Assembly (NCBI RefSeq): GCF_014839805.1
Contig: NC_051119.1
Coordinates: 5,759,245 to 5,823,244, forward strand
Origin: Manduca sexta
Taxonomy: Eukaryota; Arthropoda; Insecta; Lepidoptera; Sphingidae
DNA length: 64,000 nt
Direction of reading: 5' to 3'
Shown: positions 31,301 to 39,299 of the stretch, piece by piece
Layout: the number at the start of each line of letters is the position of its first letter
How positions within the stretch are numbered: the stretch's first letter is position 1
Position numbers and translations under genes: made by a program
The notes under the pieces: generated by a model
Databases searched by the model: none
Told to the model about the DNA's origin: nothing
The model's input: only the letters and a program-made list of their open reading frames with translations

Positions 31301-34006
31301 TAAATGACTACCTTCGAAATTTAAATTCCGCATTATTCGTAGATGGCGTGAGCGTGCACAACGGGCGACAGACGAGTGAGTTGGTGATTGGCAAAGCTGA
31401 GCCCCGCCATGCTGGAAATTACACGTGTGTACCCGCCAACGCGAAAGCCGCTTCGGTCACAGTACACGTTGTGCAAAGTGAGTAATACCTGAGATTATTA
31501 TTTGTTTTGGGTAGCGCATAGCGGGGGTGAAATTCCCTTTAACGTATTTTCGATATTCAAAATGTGTACATATTTCTATTAAGACTGGATGGTTACTTTA
31601 TATGTGTTTGTATAAGTTGCTGGCCTTATTCAGCGAATCGATGAGAAAAAAATTGGGCATTGAAAATTAAACACATTGAAAAAGGGAAGTATATGTCTAC
31701 GTTTTTGGTATGAAGTCGTTGATTAGTTTACTTCTTGTTTTATTTGTTTTTGTAAAGTTACTGACCTAATTAAGCGAATAGATGAGAGCAGAAAAATCAG
31801 GCGTTCAAAATTAAACACATTAAAAAAAGGGAATATCTCTACGTTATTAGTATGAAGCCATTATTACTCCTTGGAATCCACCAAACAAATTTTTGATTGG
31901 TATGGAGTTTGCATAATGATTGTAGCTTGTTCAAATAGTTTGGCTGTTTTTCTCTATGCAATAATTTGATAAATAGAAAAATATTTAGCTTCAATTTTAT
32001 TTACATGATAGGTTTTCCGTTATTTTTTCAGATTCAGAAGTATTTATGTACAACGAAATTCAATATTCGGAATTAATATTTTTATACGAAAATAATAATT
32101 CACCTCTATTCTTATTATTTCAAATGTTGAATTTCCTTGAAAACTTATTAATAAAAACACCAATGAACTATAAAGCTCCTTTTTTATGTCAGTTAAATAT
32201 TTTTTTTATGATTCTAACCTATAAATTCTAAATACTTAAAACCCTCCAACAAGACATGAACTACCTCTATGGCGAAGTTATATTACGGTATTCAGTGCTG
32301 AGGTCTGGGGTTCGATCCCTGGGTCGGGCAAAGTGATATTGAGTTTATTATTCAGTATCCGGAGTCTGGAATTTGTGCCCGATATGGCGATAGGCTCGCC
32401 ACCTATCACATCATGGGACGGAATACCGCCAAATGCGTCTCTACCTATCCCTTCGAGGATAAAAGGCGTGTGACTATGTCTTCCTCAAGATTCTTTAACA
32501 TAATGAAACCTGCATCAAAATCCATCCTACATGTTTCGCAAAAATAACTATTAACAAATAAAATTCCAGGCTCCGACATCTGCAAAAATGAAATAGGATT
32601 CAACCCTAAAAGGACTGAATTTATTCCGACTAACAGTAAAGCCGACAAAGGGTTCATAATGCTAGTAATTCAGAATTCTCTGACAACTAGGACAATTGTT
32701 CGTTGCTTTACTGAAACGGATAATTTTGAGTTTTAATTAGACTTACATAAAGCTTAATGTTGCTAATATTATCAGGTCTGTTATACTTTCGTTTCGTTAT
32801 TACGTTTTCTCATTACTTTGACATGAGATTAAATAAATATTTTGTAAGGATCGCAATCGTCTTAGTGAGTTTTCTTTATAAAGTTCATATAATTAAACTT
32901 AATATTAATTCCGAAACACAAGTTTTAAGTTATAATTATTTTAAAAAAAACTTTAAGCTATTTAGTATATAATGTATACCCGATTATAACCTATTTTGTA
33001 TGTAATAAATTAAAAAAATAAAAAATAGTTGAAAGGAATACGTTTGTTGTGTAACGTTAGTAATTAGGTGTTTATATCGGGCTGTTTTTACTATGAGAAA
33101 TTTGTATTTTTTTATGTCGAAAGGGGTGTATCATGCCTTTACCCCTTTGGAGACAGATGTGAATATATAATATAATCATAAATGGAATATTTTTATAGGT
33201 TGCAGCATAATGAATCCGTTGCATAGTAATTGGAGTAGCATTCAGATAGAATACGATTAACAAGATATGATTATCTCTCGCCAATCGATATAATGCCACC
33301 CTGTTTAGAGCCGAAAATACACAGCCCGATCCTGGAACGCGACACACTCGTGTAAGCCAATATGGCGGAATGTTATTTCAAGATAATTATAGATTACTAC
33401 CTTTTACTCGCGGCTTTGCTAGCGTGAGAGTTTTACGGGGTAAAGGTCTACATATTCTCCTGGGAAAGAAAGTTATGGCCCTTCCAGGACCTTAAACTAT
33501 GTCCGACTTGATTTCGTCCAAATCTGTTAGTTGGTTTTTGAGTTTATCGCTTTGAGACTTTGTTTTATAATATATTTTTAGAACTTTTTGAAGAGAACAA
33601 TTCCATCATACATGATTAGTGCGTAACTTTAACCGTTTACGCAGCGCACGCAACGGATGCTCTCAAAAGAAATATTTTTTCCAATTTTTACACTTTTCAT
33701 TAATGATCCACACCTATTGGTTGTAGCGTATTGTTATACAGCCTAGAACCTTCTTCGATAAATGGGCTATCCAACACTAAAACACTTTTCCAATTCGAAC
33801 TAGCAGTTTCTGAGATTAGCGCGTTTAAACAAACTCTTCAGCTTTATATAATAGTATAGATTATATCTTCCACAGGTGAGACACCAGCAGCGATGCAACA
33901 TGGAAACAACTCCGCAGCATCTAAGTTAGAAGTGGAAATACTCACAATATATACTCTTGTAACAATATCTTTGATTCTCATACAAAACCATCGTGACTTC
34001 GGATAA
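22246..34006 (+). CDS. dpr19: dpr-family two-Ig cell-surface protein, dpr19-like, 3' half of gene (5 exons)
   Basis: This is the 3' part of a Dpr gene, joined as 22246-22347, 26466-26574, 27756-27902, 31343-31477 and 33876-34006 (624 nt, 207 codons plus TAA). Dpr proteins are neuronal cell-surface Ig proteins that bind DIP partners to specify synaptic connections (family knowledge). Seen here: Ig1 from the core Trp (VTWIRKKDYSLLSVG) to the second Cys (YYECQVPTHPP); complete Ig2 with first Cys (LRLVCVVKR), FWYFE, INYDLNGVSV and NYTCVPANAK; the family signature TPAAMQHGNNS; then a hydrophobic tail (ILTIYTLVTISLILI) near the stop, fitting a GPI signal or membrane anchor. Junction phases are 0,1,1,1 and the join stays in frame. 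Missing: signal peptide and the first part of Ig1 with its first Cys, normally on upstream exons. Motifs such as RHAGNYTC and AAMQH resemble fly dpr19 as I recall it. Family is secure; the exact orthologue is less so. Confidence -1.
22398..22687 (+). repeat. Repeat B copy in dpr intron
   Basis: GACGAGACGAGCGTGCCGTT, CGCCTGATGGTAAGCGATAC, TGCGCTCGCCATCCTGAGAC, TGGTACCTACCCAGGCGGAC, CTACTACCAGTAAA. Starts about 50 bp after the exon a donor. Confidence -1.
22978..23288 (-). mobile_element. SINE-A copy in dpr intron
   Basis: ATCAGCCCTGTATTATTTAC ... CGGGCCTCCTCTACTTATAA ... GCCTTAGTCCACCACGCTGG ... CATTCGTCTCGGCAGTCCGT ... CTATCGCCGCC. Near full length, inverted relative to the gene. Confidence -1.
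23289..24082. other. dpr intron, mostly unrecognised
   Basis: AAATCCGTTCAGTGGATTTTG and a following TTTGGGGACATTG block near 23775-23850 are traces of a Helitron-like repeat. No exon-like sequence seen. Confidence -1.
24083..24391 (-). repeat. Repeat B copy, inverted, in dpr intron
   Basis: ACTGGTGGTAGGTCTCTCAT, GAGTCCGCCTGGGTAGGTAC, GATGGCGAGCGCAGTGGAAT, CGCTTACCATCAGGCGAAGG, TCATTCAAAGCCATAAAAAA. Full length. Confidence -1.
24640..24777 (-). mobile_element. Helitron-like K fragment in dpr intron
   Basis: Minus strand starts TCCTTACTAATATAAATGTA at 24777 and ends near GCTCGCGGATTTTACC with a decayed terminus. It shares ends with 51142-51395 but is shorter. Confidence -1.
24778..26465. other. 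dpr intron, mostly unique sequence
   Basis: A SINE tail fragment near 25655-25720 (CCTCTGCCTACTC, AAAATGGCGTGATGCTAT) matches 63203-63415. Patches at 25015-25220 and 25995-26270 are less AT-rich and have no repeat match within the window. The + ORF 25549-25887 has no family motif. Confidence -1.
26466..26574 (+). CDS. dpr19: dpr exon b: Ig1 D-G strands with second Cys
   Basis: The acceptor TTACAG ends at 26465. The exon encodes DWALHIRFATSADGGYYECQ and then VPTHPPTSIFFKLVLV, with the Ig1 D-x-G-x-Y-x-C pattern. It ends after one base of the next codon (phase 1), before donor GTGTGT at 26575, a weaker donor than those of its neighbours. A repeat-C fragment lies about 120 bp further into the intron. 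Confidence -1.
26693..26820 (-). repeat. Repeat C fragment in dpr intron
   Basis: Inverted: GTCGCGTTCCGGGATCAG, CCAACAGGCCGGCATAATTG, GTCAGTCGATATTCTATTGG. Lies about 120 bp after the exon b donor. The minus ORF 26778-27038 begins in it and is unsupported. Confidence -1.
27346..27690. repeat. Decayed SINE-E fragment and a second short repeat in dpr intron
   Basis: 27346-27460 keeps GTGTTGAGTTTTTGGGTTAA, ATGTCGGGCAAATT and GAAGTCTGGAATTATGTCC of SINE-E. 27540-27690 has TTTATCGCGGTTTTAATATT and, inverted, CCGCGATAAAATTCG, an imperfect foldback whose blocks also occur at about 3190, 31240 and 59000. Confidence -1.
27756..27902 (+). CDS. dpr19: dpr exon c: Ig1/Ig2 linker and first half of Ig2
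   Basis: The acceptor CAATAG ends at 27755 and the split codon completes as Ala. The exon reads AYAEIVGESEKIIHEG, SMLRLVCVVKRSTEPPSY, VFWYFENRMINYDL. It holds the Ig2 first Cys and core Trp. It ends phase 1 before donor GTAAGT at 27903. Base composition is clearly less AT-rich than the flanking introns. An ATG-initiated frame from 27707 runs into this exon but is intronic. Confidence -1.
27903..28994. other. dpr intron, nothing recognised
   Basis: AT-rich intronic sequence. The minus ORF 28791-29081 partly overlaps foldback L and has no family motif. Confidence -1.
28995..29210 (+). mobile_element. Foldback element L, diverged copy
   Basis: The left arm (ACCGTCTACAGTGTATATCC, CAGACGTTCTAACTGATGGA) and right arm (TTCGATTAGAGCGCCTGTAA, CCATAGAAGGAATAGAGCCC) match, in order and orientation, the arms of the clearer copy at 35325-35530. 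Confidence -1.
29240..29405 (+). repeat. Tandem duplication in dpr intron, unit about 90 bp
   Basis: AGATAATTAGTGCTACCTGT ... CTAGTATTTTACAATGTATC repeats as AGATAATTAATGCTACTCGT ... CTAGTATTTTACAATATATC. The second unit carries a short extra segment (GGGCGAGCCG). Confidence -1.
29499..29612 (+). other. Small open frame in dpr intron, 37 codons
   Basis: ATG at 29499 and TGA at 29610-29612 give METGDLILKEISKLLDALLG, WTERRMLFANLVETHQY, amphipathic and helix-like. I recognise no family. It could be a transposon scrap or chance. No splice or promoter support. Confidence -1.
29821..30376. other. dpr intron, nothing recognised
   Basis: The + ORF 30098-30403 (101 codons) has no domain motif, and its 3' end runs into the tandem repeat at 30377. 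Confidence -1.
30377..30570 (+). repeat. Tandem duplication in dpr intron, period about 112 bp
   Basis: GTCACATTTTGAAAATAGAA (30381) recurs as GTCACATTTTGAAAATATAA (30493), each followed by AAATAT, a GATGAC block and an A-rich CACAaACAAAAAA segment. The minus ORF 30382-30630 is over this and is not a gene. Confidence -1.
30571..31342. other. dpr intron, nothing recognised except a repeat trace
   Basis: 31185-31270 carries CCCGTGACCATGAAGG, TGTCAGGAGAAAATAATAAT and CCGCGATAAAATGC, related to 58984-59070. No exon signal before 31343. Confidence -1.
31343..31477 (+). CDS. dpr19: dpr exon d: second half of Ig2
   Basis: The acceptor TTCGTAG ends at 31342; the split codon is Asn, giving INYDLNGVSV across the junction. 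The exon reads GVSVHNGRQTSELVIGK, AEPRHAGNYTCVPANAK, AASVTVHVVQ. It carries the Ig2 second Cys in the conserved N-glycosylation sequon NYT. It ends phase 1 before donor GTGAGT at 31478. It has no ATG-initiated ORF, so an ORF caller alone would miss it. Confidence -1.
31597..31872 (+). repeat. Tandem duplication in dpr intron, period 141 bp
   Basis: Unit 1 (31597-31737) holds CTGGCCTTATTCAGCGAATC, AAATTAAACACATTGAAAAA and GGTATGAAGTCG. Unit 2 (31738-31872) holds CTGACCTAATTAAGCGAATA, AAATTAAACACATTAAAAAA and AGTATGAAGCCA. Moderately diverged. Confidence -1.
32263..32480 (+). mobile_element. SINE-E copy in dpr intron
   Basis: tRNA-like head with B box GGTTCGATCCC (32309-32319), then GGTCGGGCAAAGTGATATTG, TTTGTGCCCGATATGGCGAT and CTATCACATCATGGGACGGA. 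It lacks the last part of the body. It is not a functional tRNA. Confidence -1.
32481..33224. other. dpr intron, nothing recognised
   Basis: AT-rich. ORFs at 32445-32657 (-) and 32757-32972 (+) show no family motif. Confidence -1.
33225..33365 (+). repeat. Repeat C fragment (diverged) in dpr intron
   Basis: AGTAATTGGAGTAGCATTCA, TGATTATCTCTCGCCAATCG, TACACAGCCCGATCCTGGAA, CGCGACACACTCGTGTAAGC. Directly precedes the Helitron. Confidence -1.
33397..33860 (-). mobile_element. Non-autonomous Helitron (long K type) abutting the last dpr exon
   Basis: On the minus strand it begins with TC at 33860 (TCTATACTATTATATAAAGC, preceded by A). It ends at 33397 with GTAG, one base off the expected CTAG, after a CTCGCGG/CCGCGAG-type terminal region. 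TC at the 5' end and CTRR at the 3' end are Helitron hallmarks. Its end lies 15 nt from exon 33876, so the splice branch region probably lies in transposon DNA. Confidence -1.
33876..34006 (+). CDS. dpr19: dpr last exon: stem and hydrophobic C-terminal anchor
   Basis: The acceptor CTTCCACAG ends at 33875. The split codon completes as Ser, followed by ETPAAMQHGNNSAASKLEVE, ILTIYTLVTISLILI, QNHRDFG and TAA at 34004-34006. AAMQHGNNS is the Dpr post-Ig2 signature and NNS is a glycosylation sequon. The hydrophobic end fits a GPI signal or a membrane segment; the sequence does not decide which. A Helitron ends only 15 nt upstream at 33860. Confidence -1.
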
Positions 34007-34277
34007 CGTTGTTTTACTATTGTAAATTTGCTGTGTATATTGTCGTTTTAAAATGTATTTACGTAGGCGGAGTTATTGTATTTTTAATGTTGTTACCAGG
34101 TGTTAAAGTTGAATTTACAGTAACAATTCTTAAAAATAATCATATAGGTGATGTGAATATTTAATTTAGCGTTTTGTGTTATTGAATGATGTTCAAAGGT
34201 GCCTTCCTCAATACTTGATATAAATCAGTGAAATATGAAAAATACCAGCATTATAATGTATTATTTTTTTACGACAA
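34007..34277 (+). other. Probable dpr 3' UTR
   Basis: AT-rich sequence after the dpr stop, without an obvious AATAAA before a repeat-C copy starts at 34278. The transcript may continue into the repeat. The poly(A) site cannot be placed from sequence alone. Confidence -1.
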
Positions 34278-34506
34278 AGTGACCCCTCTGCTCCTGATGG
34301 TAAGTGTAGGGGGGTCCAATAGAATGTAGAATACCGAGTGATTACCCCTCGACAGTCGACACAATTATGCCGGCCTGTTGGAATCGAATATGCACAGGCT
34401 AATTCCAGAACGCTACATTTACTTGGGCCACTATGGTGGGTTTTAACACCTTGTGTACGGTGGTCGCTATCCGGGCGGATATAATATATATCCTACCACC
34501 AGCAAA
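34278..34506 (+). repeat. Repeat C, near-complete copy
   Basis: CTCCTGATGGTAAGTGTAGG, GGGTCCAATAGAATG, CGACAGTCGACACAATTATG, CCGGCCTGTTGGAATCGAAT, GGGCCACTATGGTGGGTTTT, AACACCTTGTGTACGGTGGT, CTACCACCAGCAAAA. Confidence -1.
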
Positions 34507-34657
34507 ATGCTAACAGATTAAAAGCCTTATTTGTATGACCGTACGATGAAGACTAAGAGGTAAAATAGGCCAAACTCGGCTTTGTTTCTGGGTTACTAAC
34601 TGTTTTTAATACAAGGTTGAGAATATCAAGGTGCATTGTTTAAAAAATACCACTTCT

Positions 34658-34912
34658 GCACCGCGGCGTAGTTGTACTGCATGCGCGGTAACAGCGCTCT
34701 GAGGTCCTCGGTTCGAATCCCGGGTCGGGCAAAGTGATATCTGGCTTTTTTTGCTCAGTATCAGCCTGGAGTCGGAAATTTGTGCCCGATATGGCGATAG
34801 GCTCACCCCTATCACATCATGGGACGGAGCACAGTTGGAGAAAAGTGGGTGCCCTGGTTGCGCCTCTGCATACCCTTCCGGGGATAAATGCGTGATGTGT
34901 ATTTGTTTTTGT
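34658..34912 (+). mobile_element. SINE-E (short form), best copy
   Basis: The head GCGGCGTAGTTGTACTG (A-box-like) and B box GGTTCGAATCC (34710-34720) are followed by CGGGTCGGGCAAAGTGATAT, GTGCCCGATATGGCGATAGG, CATCATGGGACGGAGC, AAGTGGGTGCCCTGGTTGCG and CTTCCGGGGATAAATGCGTG. This is a pol III SINE with a tRNA-like head. The minus ORF 34606-34941 (111 codons) is its antisense reading and not a gene. Confidence -1.
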
Positions 34913-35324
34913 TTAAAAAATATAAACAAATATCTACGCACATAAGTATAATGTTTAGTGTTATTTTGTGTCGTGTTTAATCAAAGAATTTTCATAAATT
35001 AAATGGTCTATTTTTTTTAAATCCATAAAATGAATATTATTTAGATTCCGTCTATTTTTTCTCTACTATCAATTCGGAAAGCAGTTTCCACCAGAAAAGC
35101 ATTGGCATACCTCCATTATAGCTTTTTGCGAAATCAGTTCACAAGTATAACGTATAGTCCATAATACACAAAATACATTTAGTTGTTTACTTTGTTTAGA
35201 GCAGTCCATTTATTTATTTGCAAAACAATGGATTAGCACGTTTAAATAAAATAATATTATCTTGTCTTTATAAGTGGATATTTTTTATATAAATTATACT
35301 CACCATTGTCTGCAGTAAGATCAA
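34913..35324. other. Non-coding, nothing recognised
   Basis: AT-rich, without repeat blocks shared within the window. Confidence -1.
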
Positions 35325-35530
35325 GGGTTTTTTATCGTCTACGCGGGCAAATCCGTCTTTTTGCAATTACGGGCCTTCTTATCGAAGGACAGCTTTGGCA
35401 GCCATATAGATATAGGCGGCGAAAAATCTTCTATTAACCTAATTACTTATGAAATCTGTCCTTCGATTAGAACGGACGTAACTGCAAAAAGACGGATTTG
35501 CCTCCGTAGACGGAATATGCCCCTTGACCT
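35325..35530 (+). mobile_element. Foldback element L, best copy (about 60-bp inverted arms)
   Basis: Left arm: CGTCTACGCGGGCAAATCCG, TCTTTTTGCAATTACGGGCC, TTCTTATCGAAGGACAG. Right arm (inverse): CTGTCCTTCGATTAGAACGG, ACGTAACTGCAAAAAGACGG, ATTTGCCTCCGTAGACGG. Arms pair over about 60 bp around a loop of about 55 bp. Half copies occur at 51850-51950 and 58830-58935. The + ORF 35361-35597 is an artefact. Confidence -1.
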
Positions 35531-36596
35531 TATTGCAGCAATAGTCAGTATAATTTATGTTAGAAATCTCCACTTATTTTGTTATTATTTTGTTTGAACG
35601 AGCTAATCTTTTATGTTTTTCAAGTGAATGCACCGCTCTAAAAAATATAAACAAATATATATTATTTTTTATTCGTATTTATACAGTATACATTATACTT
35701 TTGAACTAATTTTGAAAAGAGCTATAATAGAGTTTAATACCAATTCTTTTCTGGTTGACTCTATTCCAAATTTATAGTAGAGTAAAAACTTACGATATCT
35801 AAATAATGTTAATTTTATGGATTTGCCCCTATTGACGGGATAAGGTGCCCTGACCATATTTCTTTATATTTTAACATAAGCTAAGTTTAATATAACATTT
35901 GATTACATAATTAGGACTATAACATGAATCCCAGGAAATTAAAGTACTATACTCCATAATAACTGATAGGTGTGTAATATCTATAACCAACCAGCGAAAT
36001 TTTATCTCATAAGATATAATTATTTCATCCCGTTTAATCCCTGGAAGGAGCTACGGCTCGTTTATTTTAATAGCTGCCGAACATAACGAGATGTAACGCA
36101 CGTGTCAGCAAGATGTCATCTCAAAATGGAGGCAATCATCGGAGTGATCAACTTTGTAATGGTTGAGTTAATTTAATTCTTGTTTTATAAAAAGGATTGA
36201 GAATTCACCCTTGGATAGTATAAAGGCGATAATCTGAGATTTTTTGGTAAACCGCAAAAAACATGAAAAATATTTTTGAATTCTTCAAGAATTTCAAGAT
36301 TTCTTTATATTAAAAAAATAATCGATTGAAATCACTATTAAGTATATTTCAAATGTCATTAAGGCTTAAACATTATTTAATTTTTCGTCTTCAAATGTAA
36401 AGATCATTTAACTGACTATTGATATGAATTGCTGACAACTGATAAACAGTGGAAGCCTTATTAGGGAAAATATCGAAGTAAGACATAAAACAAAAGACGG
36501 TGTAGAAGCTATCTACCCATTCCTGATTTAAACATCCATGCAATAATCGATGTTTATTGATAATTGTATGAATAATTAAATATCGATTATTGTTTT
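35531..36596. other. Non-coding stretch
   Basis: 35815-35865 has a short foldback-L trace (GGATTTGCCCCTATTGACGG). The patch 36040-36180 is less AT-rich and unrecognised. Confidence -1.
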
Positions 36597-36895
36597 TGTA
36601 GGTCTCTAATATGCGATAGTCCGCCTGGGTAAGTACCACCGCAATGTCTATTTCTGCCGCAAAACAGCAGTGTGTAGTCACTGTTGTGTTCCAGTTTGAA
36701 GGACATTGTAGCCAGTGTAACTACTGGAGATAATAAGACTTAACACCTCATGTCTCGGGATGGCGAGCGCAGTGGAATATCAAACAATACTTTATAATGT
36801 AAGTTGTTGGATAGTGTTTCTACTGTTTATGGGCGGTCGTATCGCTTACCATCAGGCGAACAGCACGCTCGTCTCGTCATTCAAAGCAATAAAAG
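36597..36895 (-). repeat. Repeat B copy, inverted
   Basis: GGTCTCTAATATGCGATAGT, CCGCCTGGGTAAGTACCACC, GGGATGGCGAGCGCAGTGGA, CGGTCGTATCGCTTACCATC, TCGTCATTCAAAGCAATAAA. Full length. ORFs on either strand here are artefacts. Confidence -1.
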
Positions 36896-38000
36896 AATAT
36901 TAATGATAATACGCATGAATTACCGTTCCATATCCGTCGCCATATGCAAGCGTTCGTACAAATACAATAACTCCGCTTTAATATTTTATATTTTACGAGA
37001 ATTGTAATTTATAACAGTTAATAAAAGTATACCAAGCGAGTACAATAATGTTAATTGTAAATAAAATATGTGAAATATAATATTAATTTAAGAGATTATG
37101 TAATTACATTTAATTTTAAATTAAGAATAAATATCAATTTTGAATTTAACGTGCCAAGCTATATTGTTTTATTTGTTCATATTGAATACGTATGTATACA
37201 GATTTGTTCAGAAATATCCTAAAAGTGAGGATTATTCAAGATTCATAAATCCTATATACACACGCTTACACATTAATTCAGACAAATTCTACAAGTGAGA
37301 ATTATTCAAGGATATAAATTGATTCATAAATCCCTTAATCACGTGTTGAAAATTGAAGATATTTTAACAATAAAAAATAATAGGCAGACGCTATAATGAG
37401 AAAAAATAACACGAATACACTGGCAATACCTTGCATCAAACACGACACAAAAATACGACTTTTATAAATTGAGAGTTTCTTTAAATAAGTTAGTAAGCAA
37501 ATTAGTGTAAATCTGACATCGTTTATGCTGCGCTTTAAAGCACTCCTAGGCGTTACTGGGCGCCCAAAAAAACTACTTTTTAGTTATCTTTAGTTCAATC
37601 TAAATTAATGTTTAAAATTATGAAAATAATACCCACAGTTGACATTTCATGTCTGTTACATTATTTTGTCAGAAAAGATCCTTATTTTTATAATATACAA
37701 AAACTTCACCCACGTACACTCACGGCCAAAGAAATATATTGTTGTACATTTATCTTAAAATCACATTCTATCCCACATTCCTTTGTGTTGCGTAGGCAGT
37801 CTCTCGTATGATTCCTTTGCGTCACTATAAGAGATGTAACGAGGTGTGAAATACTGGCAAAGTACAAATAAATGTAGTTATTGGTTTATTTTGCCCCTTA
37901 TAGATCCGCATACAAAATTTGTGGGCGTTTTTGTTATTTTTATCTAATTTGAAACAGGAACAGATTGTAACTTCTGTGTTTATTATCTGTGATAATTAAA
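36896..38000. other. Non-coding stretch
   Basis: 37206-37320 contains an approximate duplication (AAAGTGAGGATTATTCAAG and CAAGTGAGAATTATTCAAGG, about 70 bp apart). No gene recognised. Confidence -1.
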
Positions 38001-38305
38001 AGCGGCGATTGCCTAGTTGGGAGTGGAATGGACTACCGAGACGAATGTTCGTAAGTTAAAAACCTAAGGGCCTGTGACTTTTCTAAAAGTTTGTGTGTAA
38101 CCTTTGTGAATTATCGCTTGTTTTAAAGATGAAGGAAAACATCCTGAGGAAACCTGCATACCTAAGAAATTCTTAAAGAATTTTGATTGTATGTGAAGTC
38201 TGCCAATCCACACGTGGCCAGCGTGGTGGAATACGGCCTAGTCCCTCTCGATAGTAAAGGAGGCCTTTGTCCTGTAATAAAACGGTATATAATACAGGGC
38301 TGATT
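38001..38305 (+). mobile_element. SINE-A copy
   Basis: AGCGGCGATTGCCTAGTTGG, GACGAATGTTCG, GTGAATTATCGCTTG, GAGGAAACCTGCATACC, CACGTGGCCAGCGTGGTGGA, AATACAGGGCTGATTAT. Full length, moderately diverged. Confidence -1.
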
Positions 38306-38900
38306 ATTTATTTTGCTATATATGTGAAGTTGAACTGCTGGAGAATGCCGCCTCTACATTAGGAGTCTACCTCTACATTAGGGTATGAAGTCTTAAATAA
38401 CTTCGAATGTAGTCTAAAGGACTACCAAGATAGTAGCGTAACGGTAAGTATATTTTGGTAAGTGTGTTATTATGAGACGATAAAGCCGCATTATTTTAGT
38501 TTATAGCAGTAGAACCAGTGATAGACATTCTTTAAGACAATGAAGTCGATCACTTTATACTACCAAGCTTGCATATAAACAGTTGAAACACAAAAACCTT
38601 TAATTTGCAATGTCGCATACAGTTATTCTTGAAAGATGACATAGCCACCCAAGAACACTGTACAATTACTAAAGAAATTGTATATTTTCGTTACCAATAT
38701 AAGGATATGATGTAAATGAAGTGCTCAATATATAAGTCGCTTGATATATGTCGTGAAAACAAAGTATATAAAGCCTCGGAAGAGTTTAAGCCCCCAAAGA
38801 TGTATAAGAGTCCGGAAGTCTACAGGTGCGTGAAGTATATAAGGAGAAGTAAGTATATATATCGTAAGTATATTTCCCAGTCACATAGAATCATTTTGAA
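38306..38900. other. Non-coding stretch
   Basis: A short local repeat TACCTCTACATTA/GCCTCTACATTAGG near 38350. The + ORF 38716-38910 is low-complexity and unsupported. Confidence -1.
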
Positions 38901-39299
38901 GCGGCGATAGCCTAGTTGGTTGTGGAACGGACTGCCGAGACGAATGTCCGCAGGTTCAAATCCCAAGGGCACACACCTCTGATTTTTCTAATAAATTATG
39001 TGTGTATTCTTTGTGAATTATCGCTTGCTTTAACGGTGAAGGAAAACATCGTGAGGAAACCTGTGCATACCTGAGAAGTTCTCTATAGGAATTTCGAGGG
39101 TGTGTGAAGTCTACCAATCCGCACTAGGCCAGCGTGGTGGACTAAGGCCTAATCCCTCTCAGTAGTAGAGGAGGCCCAGGATAATTCACAAAGACACACA
39201 TATTTTTAGAAAAGTCAGAGGTGTGTGCCTTTTGAGATTAGAACCTGCGGACATTCGTCTCGACAGTCCGTTCCACAACCAACTAGGCTAGCGTCGCTT
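38901..39299. mobile_element. Head-to-head SINE-A pair (inverted repeat)
   Basis: 38901-39180 is a + strand SINE-A (GCGGCGATAGCCTAGTTGG ... GTAGAGGAGGCCC) cut before its tail. 39181-39299 is a minus-strand SINE-A 5' part (ATAATTCACAAAG ... GACATTCGTCTCGACAGTCC). Transcripts could fold over about 110 bp. Confidence -1.

Noticed and set aside
34658..34912. Possible tRNA genes at B-box sites (7068, 32309, 34710, 45065, 55432)
   Set aside because: Each sits at the head of a repeated SINE with a shared body and lacks a complete cloverleaf; they are SINE promoters, not tRNA genes.
34606..34941. 111-codon minus ORF
   Set aside because: Antisense reading of the tRNA-derived SINE at 34658-34912.
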